Below are positions 43,948 to 54,840 of a stretch of 64,000 bases of DNA, in pieces. This DNA is from Samsoniella hepiali. Lineage: Eukaryota; Ascomycota; Sordariomycetes; Hypocreales; Cordycipitaceae. The position numbers and the translations under genes were made by a program. Under the pieces are notes generated by a model. The model saw only the letters and a list, made by a program, of their open reading frames with translations. It made no database searches and was not told the DNA's origin. The stretch's first letter is position 1. The number at the start of each line of letters is the position of its first letter. The stretch lies in contig LNDK02000066.1 of the NCBI GenBank assembly GCA_001455915.2, forward strand, positions 2,728,001 to 2,792,000. Reading direction: 5' to 3'.

Positions 43948-45192
43948 TTAGCTGGTAGCTCTCTAGGCGCTTTGAGTGTGGCTGCGCAAGGTTCCCCCAG
44001 GCGGCATGTTTCAAGGTATCAGCTGATACAGCGATCAGTGAGTGCGGTTTTGCCCCCTCCCCTAAAAGTGAGTCGCAGCTCTACTTGTCCTATTCGCGAC
44101 CAACATGAGTGATGGTGTGGCGGGCGGCTGTTGGGTGTGGGCCGCCAAGGGCCTACGTCAGCCCCTGGTGGCACCTAAGCTGCTGCAAGGTGGTTTGTCT
44201 TTCCCGTTGCTAGGCCTTTGACCTGTCATTTCTGGGGTGTAGAAAAGTGGAATAATGCTTCTCACGACGACTCAGTGCGCGCGCGAGTGGTTGGTCACCT
44301 TCCGCAAAATAGCAGGTATTTCGGGCACCGTTCCTGGTCCCCGTGCAACGTGTCTGCACTGGCTATGCATGAATTGGTCTGACAAGAAATTATCAGTAGT
44401 CGCCCAGTTTCAACAGATATTCAGGCACCAATGCTGTTGGTGAGACGCGTGCTGCTGACCGACGGAGCACAGGCCCCTGCAAGTCGAACACGGGTTGGTA
44501 GTGATAGATTCTTTTTTATACCATGTGGGAACAAGGTGTAATACCTGAGGTGAAGCCTTGTTTTTCAGCCAACTGGTGATGTGTGATTCAAGAACGACTC
44601 GCACGGCGGGATTGTCAATTCACGGGGCACTGTCACTGGTAGGATGGTGGACGCTCGTTTGTTCTGGCTGTGACATGGGCCTAGTCTAGAGGGCGAGCCG
44701 AGCCACCTGACGATCTGCTTGTGCTGATCGTGGGGTTCGAAAAAGAGGCGTACCGTACATTCGCATGACCCTCAAAATGTGAGCGGATTCTAAGCAATCG
44801 GCATCTAGAAAGTAATAACTGCCAATCGCTGTTGGCAAGAGTCAGTGTCCGAACGGGGGATACGTTGGCTGACTTGGACAAATGTGACAACTTTTTTTTC
44901 CCATGGCATGATTGCTTGTCACAGCTCCACCACCCCCGTCTTGCATATCAGGCTCCCAGTCCACCAACAGGTACAAGCGATAAAAAGCAGGACCGTGTTG
45001 ATGACTTCAGTCTGGAATTAGCCTCTTCTTATATCCGATATGTCCACCCAACAATAATCCTTTTTCTCAGCGCAGTAGCCCACCGTTCGTCGCCAATGCT
45101 ACTTTAAGCCTTTGCTCCCCCGCGCCAGCGGCTTACACCAAAAAAAAAAAAAAAAAAAAGAACAAGAAACCTGCACCAAAAAGACGACAAGG

Positions 45193-46155
45193 ATGACATC
45201 GCAAGTCTGGCTCATCACCGGCGCGTCCAACGGCTTCGGCTTGCTCCTCGCGCTCAAGGCGCTCGCCGCGCAGCACCGCGTCATCGGCACCGTCCGCAGC
45301 AAGGCCAAGTCGGCCGACGCCGTGCGCCAAATCACTGCTGCCGGCGGGCAGGTCATTGAGCTAGACATGACGGACTCTCAAGCAACCATCATTGCCAAAG
45401 TGCACGACGCGGAGAAACTGTACGGGCAGATTGACGTGCTGGTCAACAATGCCGGCTACTCCATCCTCGGCGCCATCGAGCAGTTTAGGTGAGCCCTTGT
45501 CCCCTACCCAATACAGCTGCAAACACCCCCTCGACATACTAATCTTTTTTTCCCTTGTTCCCTCGGCAGCGAAGAAGAAGTGAAGCTGCAGTACCAGACC
45601 AACGTCTACGGACCCCTCTTCACCACGCAGGGCGTCTTGCCCGGCATGCGCGCGCGCCGCCGCGGCGTCGTCGTCAACATGTCGAGCGGCGCCGGGCAGG
45701 ACGCCGGCGCCACGCGGGGCCTCTACGGCGGCAGCAAGTTTGCCCTCGAGGGCCTGTCCGAGGCCCTGCACGCCGAGGTGGCCGAGTTTGGCATCGCCGT
45801 GCTCATTGTCGAGCCGGGCATGTACCGGACCAATTTTTTTCACGCGCTGCAGACGCCGGCGGCGGCGCTGCCCGACGCGTATGCAGCGGAGGCAGGGAGT
45901 GCCGTCGGCAAGACCATGGGCATGTTTGAGAAGCTGACGGGCACGCAGCGCGGGGACCCGGCAAAGGCCGTGGACCGCATCTACGAGGTCGTGACGGGGG
46001 AGGGGCTCGCGGGTCACTTGAGAGGGAAAGTGTTGAGGCTGCCGCTGGGCATGGATGCGATTGAACGCATCGAGGCCAAGCAGAATCGCGTCCTGGGCGA
46101 GGTGGCCGAGGCGAAAAGGTTGGAAGAGCAGGAGAGCACAGCTTTTCCAGCCTAG
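45193..46155 (+). CDS. short-chain dehydrogenase/reductase
   Basis: Exons are 45193-45488 and 45570-46155, 293 aa. The 81-nt intron begins GTGAGC and ends CGGCAG. The ATG at 45193 is the first, just after a 19-base A tract that frames reading further upstream would have to cross. Classical SDR features are complete: cofactor motif TGASNGFG at 9-16, NNAG at 85-88, and catalytic Ser138, Tyr151 and Lys155 in YGGSK. The Arg at residue 35 in 'TVRS', just after the second beta strand, suggests NADP(H) preference, but this is inference. No signal peptide or membrane segment is present. The substrate is unknown; the family covers ketone, alcohol and polyol substrates. It converges on D-lactate dehydrogenase with 192 bp between stops. 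Confidence 0.9.
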
Positions 46156-46347
46156 GAAAGGGTATATGAATGGGGATTCAATGGTATGTGTTGAGGGGAT
46201 TATCTATAGATTTTATGACGGGGAAAAAGGGAAAGAGTCAAAAGTCTCTGTTTTGACATCCAAGTGTTGGGTGATGATGATACACTACCACGACGACAAC
46301 TCATCGTGCTTCTTACTATAGAACATTTTCTTTCTTCTTCATTTCCT

Positions 46348-48364
46348 TCACCACTCCTTGACCTCGTCGCCCTTGCCAGCCTTTTGCATGCGGACGACCT
46401 TGTCCGTGTTGAGCAGACACAGCGGGTCAAGAGCCTTTTTGATCTGCCGCATCGTGTCCACGGTCGTCACGCCGAGCTCGTGCTCGAGGTAGTCCCGCTT
46501 GACCAGGCCAACACCATGTTCGCCCTGTCTCAAAGTTAGCTCGCTAAACTATACTTTTGTCTCATTGCATTGTTACTTACCGTGACTGTGCCCTCCATCT
46601 CAACAGCGCGCTTCACCATGCGGTGCACGATGCTCTCCGCCTTGTGGCGCTGCGCGTCGTTGTAGACGAGAATGGCTAAATCCTGATTAGCTGCCGATTC
46701 AAAACCCTCATATCTCCTTGATAAAGGAAAGACTTACAGTGAAAGTTGCCATCGCCCACGTGGCCGACAATCGACCCCTGCAGACCGCTCCTGCGCATGT
46801 CCTCCTTGGTCTCGTCAATCAGCTGCGCCAGGCGGCTCATCGGCACGGCCACGTCGCCCGTCCAGACGCGGTCGCCGGGCTTCATGACGGCCATGGTGCT
46901 CCAGAGCGCCTCCTTGCGCGCGCTCCACAGCTCGTCCTGCTCCTGCTGGCTGCGCGCAAACTCAAACGTCTGCGCGCCGGCCCCGCGCGCGAGCGCCTGC
47001 ACCGTCGCCACCTGCTCCCTGACGTTGCCGGGCGAGCCCGCAAACTTGAAGAAGAGCGTCGGCGCCTCCTTCCACTCGCGCGAGGTCATGCCGGCCGCGT
47101 TGATAAAGTGCATCTGGTTCTCGTCGAGAATCTCAATGGCCGCCATGGGCACGCCCTGGCCCACCACCTTGGCGACGCAGCCGGCGGCGTGGCCGATGGT
47201 CGGAAAGGTGCCGACGGCGACGCTCGTCGACTCGGGCTTGACCGCGACCTTGAGCGTCGCCTCGGTCACGAGCCCCAGCGTGCCCTCGGAGCCGATGAAG
47301 AGCTTGGTGAGGTCGTAGCCGGCGGAGCTCTTGCGCGGGCGCTGGCGCGTCTTGATGACGGTGCCGTCGGCCAGCACCACCGTCAGGCTCAGCACCCACT
47401 CGCGCATGGTGCCGTAGCGGTAGGCGTTGGTGCCGCTGCACCCCGTGCCGACCATGCCGCCAATCATGGCCCCCGGGCCCGGGTCCGGCGGGAAGAAGAG
47501 CCCGTCCTCGCCCAGCGTCTCGTTGAGCCGCTCCCACCCGACGGCCGGCTGCACCACCACGTCCATGTCCTCCTTGTGCAGCTGCACAATCTTGTCCATG
47601 CGGCGGAAATCCACCGACACGCCCTTGCGCGTCGGCGCAAAGTGGCCCTCGAGGCTCGTGCCGCCGCTGTACCCCACGACGGGGATGCGGCGCAGGTGGC
47701 AAATCTTCATAATCTCCGACACCTCCTCGGTGGTGCTGGGGAAGACGACGCAAAACGGCCGCTCGTCGGGCTTGGGCCGGTGCGAGGACCAGTCGGCCGT
47801 GGCGTGCTGCTCGAGGTCCGCCTCGAGCGTGCTGACATTGTCCTTGCCGAGGACGCGTACAAAGTCGGCCCACGCGGCCTGCATGTTCTCGAGCTTGGTG
47901 TTGTGCTTGGGGATCTTGGACTTGGGCAGCGGCAGCGTCGACGAGGGTTCGGGTTCGCGCGGCCAGTACGTGCCCAGCCAGTACGCGATGCCAATGCTAG
48001 AGAGGAAGACTGTGTGCCTTGGTTAGCGGACATGACCAAGGGGGGACGGAATTGTTGTTGTTTCCCTACAAAAAGTAATCATCCAGTTTCTCGCGGGATC
48101 CGTCGTGTTGCGCCACTGTTCGTACTGCGCACGCTGCTCGCGCTCTCTGCGCAGACGCGCGCCGATGCTGCCCATAACCTGGCCCTGGAACGAGCGGCCC
48201 AGCTTGGCCGAGTTGCCCTCGCGCGGGGGCTTGGGGTGCTCCGGCTCGATCTGCATGCCGTACCAGCGCGCGGCGACGATCACGGGCGATCGGCCCACGA
48301 TGCTGCGTAGCTGTATTTGCTGGCGGGCGCTTCGCAGCGCGGCGCCGCCTCGCAGATGCGCCAT
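46348..48364 (-). CDS. DLD1: mitochondrial D-lactate dehydrogenase (cytochrome), FAD-linked
   Basis: Exons are 48364-48070, 48009-46738, 46675-46581 and 46524-46348, 612 aa. Donors are GTAGGG, GTAAGT and GTAAGT; acceptors are CAG, TAG and CAG. The enzyme oxidises D-lactate to pyruvate and passes electrons to cytochrome c at the inner mitochondrial membrane. The N-terminus is Arg-rich and lacks acids over 35 residues, as in a mitochondrial presequence. A membrane helix at about 95-112 is formed across the first splice junction. The FAD-binding PCMH fold contains 'PVVGYSGGTSLEGH' and 'PDPGPGAMIGGMVGTGCSG'. The C-terminal oxidase domain has 'GHVGDGNFH' and 'GEHGVGLVKRDYL', with the metal- and flavin-site histidines. 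A minus-strand TATA-like element sits at 48477-48484. Glycolate or 2-hydroxyglutarate dehydrogenases are related, but the presequence plus membrane segment favours Dld1. Confidence 0.9.
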
Positions 48365-48932
48365 TGTGAAGGGAACGGTACCGTATTCGGGATGGGAAAG
48401 GGGGATTCGCGTCGGCGCAATCGAATTGCGGGGGTGGTCGAGAGAGAAAAAAGGGAGGGGAGCGACCCCGGCAATCTATATAAGGCGCTCTCGACGGGTT
48501 TGACGGTAGCCGAGCGCTGTAGCAGGTGGTCGGCGAATTGATTGGAGGTTGCGGATGAAAGGGACTTTTTTTTCTTTGGTGTCTGGCGCAAAAGCTTGGT
48601 CAAGGGTGGAGTGTGGAGTCAAGTCCGGAGGTAAGGCTGCACGGCTGCCAGCGCACGCGGTGTTCCACCACCGCCGACGATAGGCTATGGCCGCTTGGCA
48701 CTTGGCGCTGGCACAGAGTCTGGGGAAGGATATGCACTATTACTACAAGTTTTAGACAATATTCATACGCTTGACACGAGGCTAGCATATCGTAAGTCAT
48801 GGCATTATCATATAAAAAAAAAAAAAAAAAAAGGGCTGGCGCCGATCCACTGTATACGTACAAGCCCCCAGCTTTGTGGCGGACGGGCAATCCCGCCCTT
48901 CCCCCAACTCACAGTGTGGCACACAAGGCCTG
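48365..48932. other. intergenic, D-lactate dehydrogenase promoter and Clr5-gene 3' flank
   Basis: 568 bp. A TATA-like CTTATATA lies on the minus strand at 48484-48477, about 113 bp before the dehydrogenase ATG, and a 19-base A tract at 48814-48832. No gene is seen. Confidence 0.6.
48477..48484 (-). promoter_or_regulatory. TATA-like element of the D-lactate dehydrogenase gene
   Basis: CTTATATA on the minus strand, about 113 bp upstream of the ATG at 48364 and directly before a pyrimidine-rich stretch. Confidence 0.4.
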
Positions 48933-51337
48933 CTATGTGCCCTTCCATACCAGCTGCACGTTGAATGTCGGCGAGGCTCCCTGCATGTGCGCCAGATAGG
49001 CCGCCAGCTCCTGCTCCTGCTCAATCTGCAGCGGCAGCTCCCCGCCTTTGCCGTCCTTGATGACGCCCTCGACGCGCGCGCACGCCGCGCCGGGGAACCG
49101 CGCCACGGCCGCCTCCCGGAGCTCCTGCACCGAGTGCGAGCACAGCGTCGCGACCCAGAGGCCCGTCCCGGTGAGGAAGCTCGACGACGGGTGCAGCCGG
49201 AGGTAGACGGCGCAGGCCGGCACAGGCCCCGCGCCGCCGCCTCCGCCGCCGCCGCGAGACGGGCCGGGCGTGGACGGCGACTGGTAAGCCTGCGGTGAGG
49301 CATGGGACACGGCGGCGGATGACGCAGCCACTGCGCCTGGACTATAGTATGGCTGGTGGTGGTGATGGTGGTGCCCCAGGAATGCGGCCGCGGCCGCGGC
49401 CGCTTGGCCACCCGGTGTAAGTAGCAGCGTAGAACTCATACCCGACGAACCGAGCTGCATGGCTGCACTCATGGTGCTCAAAACACCACGTCCCGGCTGT
49501 TGTGACGAATCGCCTGCCAACGAGGATGCCTGCGACAAGGCCAAGGGCATGTGCATGGCATCGCTGCCGGGGCTGCCAAACGTCATCTGCGATACTTCGG
49601 ACATGTCGTCAAAAGCACTTCCTGCCAGGCTCTCTGCCAGTTCCATCTGCTCGTGCACCGTATTGGGCGAGCTCTGCGCCGTGGCGCTCAGTGGCTGCTG
49701 CATCTCCTGTCGATGACTGCTTCCGCCGCCACCTGCCAACGACTGTCTCGATCGCCGCTGATCTCGTAATCGCTTCATCACATCGCTCGCGACCGTCTCC
49801 AGCGCACGCAGTCTCACCTTGACCTCTTCGGTGCCGGAAAGATCGTCCAGTATACCCCGCACGAGCGGCGCTCGCTGGCCCCATTGCTGCTTGAGCTCCT
49901 CCCACTGCTGCGGCGTGGCGTCCGACTTGCTCACGAACCGCGCCTCCGATAGCACGGCGTGCAGTGCGGCGCGCATGTCGCGCGACTCGGTCGGGTTGAC
50001 GCCGAGCACAGTCTTGGCTTCGCCGAGCGTCATGCGCGTCTCGAGGGTGCGCAGTCGTTTCGTGACATCGGTACAGATGACGTCGAGAGCGAGAGCTCGC
50101 TGATCGAAACTGTGGGTGCTACCGCCACCGTCGGCCATGGTGGTGTTTGCCCAGAGCATGCGTTGCAGCGCAGGCGAACTGCCGACGAGGCGTTGTTTTG
50201 CTGCGGTCCAGCGCTCAGGTCCCGCTTCCGTCTTGCGCGAGAGGTTGTCTTCTTGGCATATCTGCTGAAAATTGGTCCGCAGTGTACGATATGTGGCCGT
50301 TTCGAGGCTGAGAATATCGCGCGCCTCGTCAATAGTCATTTCAGAAGGGAAGCGATTGTTACCACCGGCCGTCGTCGACTGCACATCTTGCCCACCCTGG
50401 CGTCCGCGACGCCGCGACCGTCTCCCACCGGTATCCAGAATGGGTGTTCCGTTTCCACTGTCGCTGTCCTGCATAATGATACTGCTGTTGCTTCCAGCGG
50501 CGGAATGGTGCAGGGCGGCTAAGTCCCCGTCTGCCTCGTTGTCATCGTCGGTGTCTTCGCCGTTGGCATCGTCACCGTCGTCCGGGATGTCCGGACGCGC
50601 ATCCGGCGTCGCGTTGGGAACGCGCAGGAGCCATCTATTCTTGGTGCGCACCCGCATGAGCTCGCGCGGCTTTATATCATAGCCGTCTTCCTCGTTGAGG
50701 ATGCGGAGCATTTCCCGCTGCGCCAGATTCTTCTCCCAGAGTTCCTTGATCCGGGCGACCAGGCGGTCATTCTTGTACGCCGGCCGCTGCTTGGCTGGAA
50801 AGTTCCAGCGACGAAATTGTGTCTGAAAGGCTCGCTTGCTACAGAAGAAGGGAGCTTCTTCGGAGTGAAAGGGAGTGCAAAGCATTCGAGTAGCGTACAA
50901 TGTGAATGGCTTTTGCGCTAGTTTGTCCCCTCTCGCCCCAAATAACGCCCCGTTTGTGTAAGTCACTGGAATAACAAAGAGGCAATAAAGCTTTGCAAGT
51001 GCATGGCTGGGTAAAATGGCAATAAGAGAGGACGCTACAGGCAGGGGAAAGGAAACGGTTCATAGCGAATGTGCACCGAAAGCCTCGCTTATCCAATCTC
51101 GGCGCACATACAAATGACCCAGCGACGCAAAGCACCATATAAGTGTTTTTCACGGTGATTTCCTTCTTCTCCCCCCTCTTTGGGCTGACTGCGTGCTTCT
51201 CGGCGTGTGTGACTCACTCACCTAGGGCAAAACTCGTGGGCCGTCTTCAGGTGGTCCATGATGTCCTCGAGGGACCGGCCCTCTCGGATGTATAGCTGAT
51301 AACATGTTTCTTGATGCGCGTCCCAGTCATAGACCAT
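48933..51337 (-). CDS. Clr5-domain protein
   Basis: Exons are 51337-51222 and 50838-48933, 673 aa. The intron is 383 nt (GTGAGT..CTGTAG), far longer than others here; splicing completes the Clr5 domain, beginning MVYDWDAHQETCYQLYI and running through 'SLEDIMDHLK', 'FCPSKRAFQTQFRRWNFPAKQ'. Clr5 was named for a fission-yeast heterochromatin and gene-silencing factor; this helical domain is common in filamentous fungi and is often assumed to bind DNA. After it come a second conserved helical block ('LVARIKELWEKNLAQREMLRILNEE'), an acidic region, and two helical segments with 'MTIDEARDILSLE' and 'MTLGEAKTVLGVN'. A low-complexity part with poly-Ala, His6 (near 530) and poly-Gly precedes a folded-looking C-terminal 85 residues ending 'FNVQLVWKG'. 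A frame start inside the intron is not a real start. Confidence 0.85.
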
Positions 51338-51885
51338 GATCCAGGGCAAGATTCATTGCCGCCGCCGAATTTGCTTGATAGATATCTCCCGAATCTTTGA
51401 TGAGACGGCACGTTTATTGGAGCTTGTCTTCAGCTGGTGGAGATCTCCAACGCCGCCCCGGAATCCTGCAGCTGGGGTTGTTTGCTCCGTACCGTGGTAA
51501 TATAGTTTCGCACTGTACATGGACACTGTCCACTTATACCCGGATAGTTTGGAATAAGCCGACGGCAGGAGTGCACGACAAATGTTGCAGCATAGCATCG
51601 GTTTAGAAATAATTCATTAAACATGCTCAATCTAGGAGTAAAGACATGTTCCAGCATTGCCTGATCCGCAATACTGACATATGCTGGTCGTCCAATGGTT
51701 GCTGTCACCTTTCCGTGCCGAACCTCGGCATAGGCTAGCTTCTGAGCTTCCGGGGCACACAGTTCCGCCCCCGACCGACCGACCTCATCTCTAACAATAA
51801 ACCATATATATCCAACCTACAAGCTTTTTGCTTATTTTTTTCCACTGCATCTTATCCCCCAACGACCGCATCACAGACCGCAGTC
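51338..51885. other. divergent promoter region, Clr5 gene / crotonase
   Basis: 548 bp between divergent starts. It contains the TATA box of the crotonase gene at 51804-51811. Nothing else is recognised. Confidence 0.6.
51804..51811 (+). promoter_or_regulatory. TATA box of the crotonase gene
   Basis: ATATATAT 75 bp upstream of the ATG at 51886, followed by a C/T- and A/C-rich leader. Confidence 0.5.
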
Positions 51886-52791
51886 ATGGCGCCTTCATTC
51901 CCCGACAGCTACAACACCTTCTCCCTGCCCGACATCTCGCTGTCGCACCACCCCGAATCCTCGCCCACCGTGACGCCCGTCATCATCGTCCGCCTCAATC
52001 GCCCCGAGTCGCGCCATGCCTACACCGACACCATGGGCGCGTCCCTGGTGACGGCCTACGGCCTCCTCTCCGAGGACCCGCGCGTGCGCGCCATCGTGCT
52101 GACGTCGGCCGACGCCAGCAACAAGTTCTTTTGCGCGGGCATGGACTTCAACGTCCGGGCGGCGCGCGTCGAGGACCCCCTCCAGTACCGGGACTCGGGC
52201 GGCACCGTGTCCATTGCGATGCACCGGTGCCAGAAGCCCATCGTGGCGGCCATCAACGGCGCGGCCGTGGGCATCGGCATGACCATGACCCTGCCGGCGA
52301 CGGTGCGCGTCGCCAGCAACAAGGCCAAGTGCGGCTTCGTGTTTGCGCAGCGCGGCTTCTGCATGGAGGCGTGCAGCAGCTTCTTCCTGCCGCGGCTGAT
52401 TGGCACCTCCAAGGCGATGCACCTCGTCAGCACCGGCGCCGTGTACCCGGCCACGCACCGCCTGTTTGACGACCTCTTTAGCGAGGTCGTCGAGCCCGAG
52501 GCCGTGCTGCCCACCGCGCTCAAGATTGCCGAGGGCATGGCCCAGAACTGCAGCATCGTCTCCACGCAGGTCATGAAGGAGATGATGTACCGCGGGCCCA
52601 AGGATCCCGAAGAGGCGCACCTGCTCGAGAGCAAGATCTTTTACAGCCTTACGTGCCCCGACACCGACTCGGCCGAGGGCGTGCAGAGCTTCCTGCAGAA
52701 GAGACCGCCCAAGTTTACGGGCACGATTGAGAACCAGCGGCCATTCGGATATCCTTGGTGGTCCGTACTTGACGTGCGACCCAAGATTTAA
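51886..52791 (+). CDS. enoyl-CoA hydratase/isomerase (crotonase) family protein
   Basis: Single exon, 301 aa, ATG at 51886 preceded by an A/C-rich leader. Crotonase features: VIIVRLNRPESRHAY at 32-46, the oxyanion-hole segment 'FFCAGMDF' (81-88), 'IVAAINGAAVGIGMT' (119-133) and 'FVFAQRGFCMEACSSFFLPRLIG'. Glu161 lies at the position of the conserved acid used by hydratases and by delta3,delta2-enoyl-CoA isomerases; the residue matching the second hydratase glutamate is not obvious, so an isomerase-like reaction in unsaturated fatty acid oxidation is the better guess. The C-terminus (PKI) is not a canonical peroxisomal signal, and there is no clear mitochondrial presequence. High GC at third positions produces a long meaningless antisense frame. 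Confidence 0.9.
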   Translation: MAPSFPDSYNTFSLPDISLSHHPESSPTVTPVIIVRLNRPESRHAYTDTMGASLVTAYGLLSEDPRVRAIVLTSADASNKFFCAGMDFNVRAARVEDPLQYRDSGGTVSIAMHRCQKPIVAAINGAAVGIGMTMTLPATVRVASNKAKCGFVFAQRGFCMEACSSFFLPRLIGTSKAMHLVSTGAVYPATHRLFDDLFSEVVEPEAVLPTALKIAEGMAQNCSIVSTQVMKEMMYRGPKDPEEAHLLESKIFYSLTCPDTDSAEGVQSFLQKRPPKFTGTIENQRPFGYPWWSVLDVRPKI

Positions 52792-53463
52792 GCACGTATT
52801 TACTTTAATGATGGTAATACGACGGTGCAAAAATTACAGTCTTCCATGTGCGGGTAGTCAGTCCATGTATAGTGTTTGCGAATCATCATGTGTTTGTATT
52901 TATCTCTTGCTCATGTGAAATCCTGGAACCCCATAATGCTAAACCTCGCGTCCGAGCATGTGTATGTTATGTTTGTCCGTAAAAAGTGTCAGAAAAGGAA
53001 GAGAAAAGAATACAAAAAGGTGCTCGCATAAAGCCAACCAGAGGGTAAAAAATGCAAAACACCGGGCATATCCTTCATAAACGCCGTCCACCAATCGAGC
53101 GAAAAGAACAAAAATACGAAGGCCGTCTCGAAAAAATCAAAAAAGAATCGCAACGCTAACGCAGAGCAGAATGCATAAAAACAGATGTGTTGTATAGGGT
53201 TGCAAACGTCGTGTATTGTTTACTCCCTTTTGAGAGGACCGTGGATGGACAGTGTGCGCCCATCCATGTTCTGTTGTATCAGAGCTGAAAGCCATATAAG
53301 GTGATGAGGTGTGGCTTTCCAGTCGTGTGGCAGATGTGTGATGTTGTTCGAGTTAGGTGGAGGCTTTTGAAGGGGCCATGCGCGATGAGCAGGTAACAGG
53401 GAGGTCGGTAGATCTATGTCATGATCTCGGGATGGAAAATGGATGTCTCGGAATGGGCGTCTC
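52792..53463. other. convergent 3' region
   Basis: 672 bp between converging stops. AT-rich, with A-rich patches at 52990-53140. The open frame that crosses its right edge is a shadow of the gene ending at 53464. Confidence 0.6.
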
Positions 53464-54840
53464 CTAGTGCTTGCCCAGTCTAAGCAGCCGAGTTCTGAAC
53501 CAAAGCATAAAGGCAGTCCAGACGCCGTTGGTCTTGTGCTTGGCCGTCTTGCGACGCTGGTGTCGCTGGAACTGGACTTCGTCGGCCCTGGCGGGAGTCT
53601 GGTCGGCATCCGCATGATCGTAGGCGCCAGTGATGCCAAATTCGGGCTTCTCTTGAGAGCAGTCTTCCGTGTCATAGCTGGTCCCATAGCGGCTGCCGGT
53701 GGCAGACGACTTGGCAGTCGATGCAGAGCCGGTGGTGCTCTTGCGGATCTTGGCGCGGTCACGGCTCTGGTCGGCCCGCTCGCGACGACGCAGCTGCTGG
53801 CGTGCATACTTTTCTTCCTTGGCCTTTTCCTTCTCCTGGAATTTGCGGCGGGCCTCACGGACCTGCTCCTGGTGGGTTCGGGTGTCGACCTCGCTGCGTG
53901 ATCGCAGGCGGAAGCCGCTAATGTCGAGGGAGTTGCGCAGAGGCGACAAGGGCGAGGGCGATGAAGGCGTTCCCGAAGACGAAATGGAGGTAGATACAGG
54001 TGCCATCTGCAAGGCGGCGGTGGAAGAGAGGGCATAGTCTCGAGATGTGGACTCGGGCATGTACATGGCTGTCGTGGCCGAGTTGGAGCGGCTGGTGAGA
54101 AGATGCCTGGGCGTCTGGGTGCCGTCTGACCCTGTCAGAGAGGGATGAAGTTCGTCCAGCGAAGGTCCACGGAGGCGAGAGCTGGAGGGGTAGAGCGTGG
54201 GACGGGTAGAATAGGTGGCCGACTTGGTGAGCGAGGCGGCGTGGGACGGGAGGTTGGCGGCGGTGGGTGAGATTGTGCCGTCGTGCTCGGTGATGGTGGA
54301 GGCATACTCGCGTGACACTGGTGCGGAGGTGTCGAGAGAAGCAATCGAGTTGGCGTAGGACAGAGACGGGGTGGCCGTTCTCGGAGTCTGCTGGCAAGGA
54401 TGGACAAATGTTCCGGTGCGAGCGCTGACGTTTGTGGCAATGGACGACGTATGCGAAGCGCCACTGGTCGATCGCACGTGCGAGTACTTGTTTTTGGAGC
54501 GCCAGGTAGGGTACTCGACGGATGCCGATGTCGAGAAGCTCACATCACGGGGTCTCCAGGTGTCGCCGTGTGCGCCGGGCGCCGAAACGTCGTAGGTGCC
54601 GCCGGTGAGGGCAGGTATGGCATCACTATAGAGGCCGGCGTCATATTCGGCAGAGGGGCGGCTGAGGGGCGAAGGCTGGTCGTCCCAGGCGGGATCGAGA
54701 TCGAAGGAGCCTCTGTCGGAGGCCGAGTGCGAGCTTAGCTTTTTGAGAATGGGCTTGACAATGGTGCGGCCACGAATCTTGGAGTGCGTCGAGTCGTGGG
54801 AGAGGCCCGAGGCGGCTCTCCGTTGGCGAAGCGAGGCCAT
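53464..54840 (-). CDS. Ser/Thr-rich basic hypothetical protein
   Basis: Single exon of 458 aa, ATG at 54840. I do not recognise the family. The first 45 residues are basic (RQRRAASG...; KPILKKLSSHS). The middle (50-330) is Ser/Thr/Pro-rich and probably disordered, with many SP/TP sites. Residues about 325-365 are highly charged and helical ('HQEQVREARRKFQEKEKAKEE' and 'RRRERADQSRDR'), likely a coiled coil. The last 22 residues (GVWTAFMLWFRTRLLRLGKH) are an amphipathic or membrane-active helix with basic flanks, so peripheral membrane attachment is possible. The coding composition is uniform and uninterrupted. Upstream lies a pyrimidine-rich leader of several hundred bases with at least one upstream ORF. 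Confidence 0.78.
   Translation of the reverse strand: MASLRQRRAASGLSHDSTHSKIRGRTIVKPILKKLSSHSASDRGSFDLDPAWDDQPSPLSRPSAEYDAGLYSDAIPALTGGTYDVSAPGAHGDTWRPRDVSFSTSASVEYPTWRSKNKYSHVRSTSGASHTSSIATNVSARTGTFVHPCQQTPRTATPSLSYANSIASLDTSAPVSREYASTITEHDGTISPTAANLPSHAASLTKSATYSTRPTLYPSSSRLRGPSLDELHPSLTGSDGTQTPRHLLTSRSNSATTAMYMPESTSRDYALSSTAALQMAPVSTSISSSGTPSSPSPLSPLRNSLDISGFRLRSRSEVDTRTHQEQVREARRKFQEKEKAKEEKYARQQLRRRERADQSRDRAKIRKSTTGSASTAKSSATGSRYGTSYDTEDCSQEKPEFGITGAYDHADADQTPARADEVQFQRHQRRKTAKHKTNGVWTAFMLWFRTRLLRLGKH

Larger units (their letters stand above)
43453..45192. other. divergent intergenic region, Cys-rich gene / SDR
   Basis: 1.74 kb without a supportable gene. It holds the TATA box of the Cys-rich gene (43561-43568), a CA microsatellite (43916-43944) and an A tract of 19 at about 45140-45158 just before the SDR start. 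Short frames on both strands show no known motif. Confidence 0.6.

Noticed and set aside
44255..44604. Small frames on both strands near 44.3-44.6 kb
   Set aside because: Short, unsupported by leader or splice signals, no motif.
46718..48310. 530-codon + strand open frame
   Set aside because: Antisense to D-lactate dehydrogenase, whose exons show conserved motifs. The His/Arg/Ala-rich product is a by-product of high GC at third positions.
51895..52830. 311-codon minus-strand open frame
   Set aside because: Antisense shadow of the crotonase gene, with His/Arg-rich composition and no motif.
53220..54035. 271-codon minus-strand open frame
   Set aside because: Another frame of the Ser-rich gene; its composition is unlike a protein and it lacks motifs.
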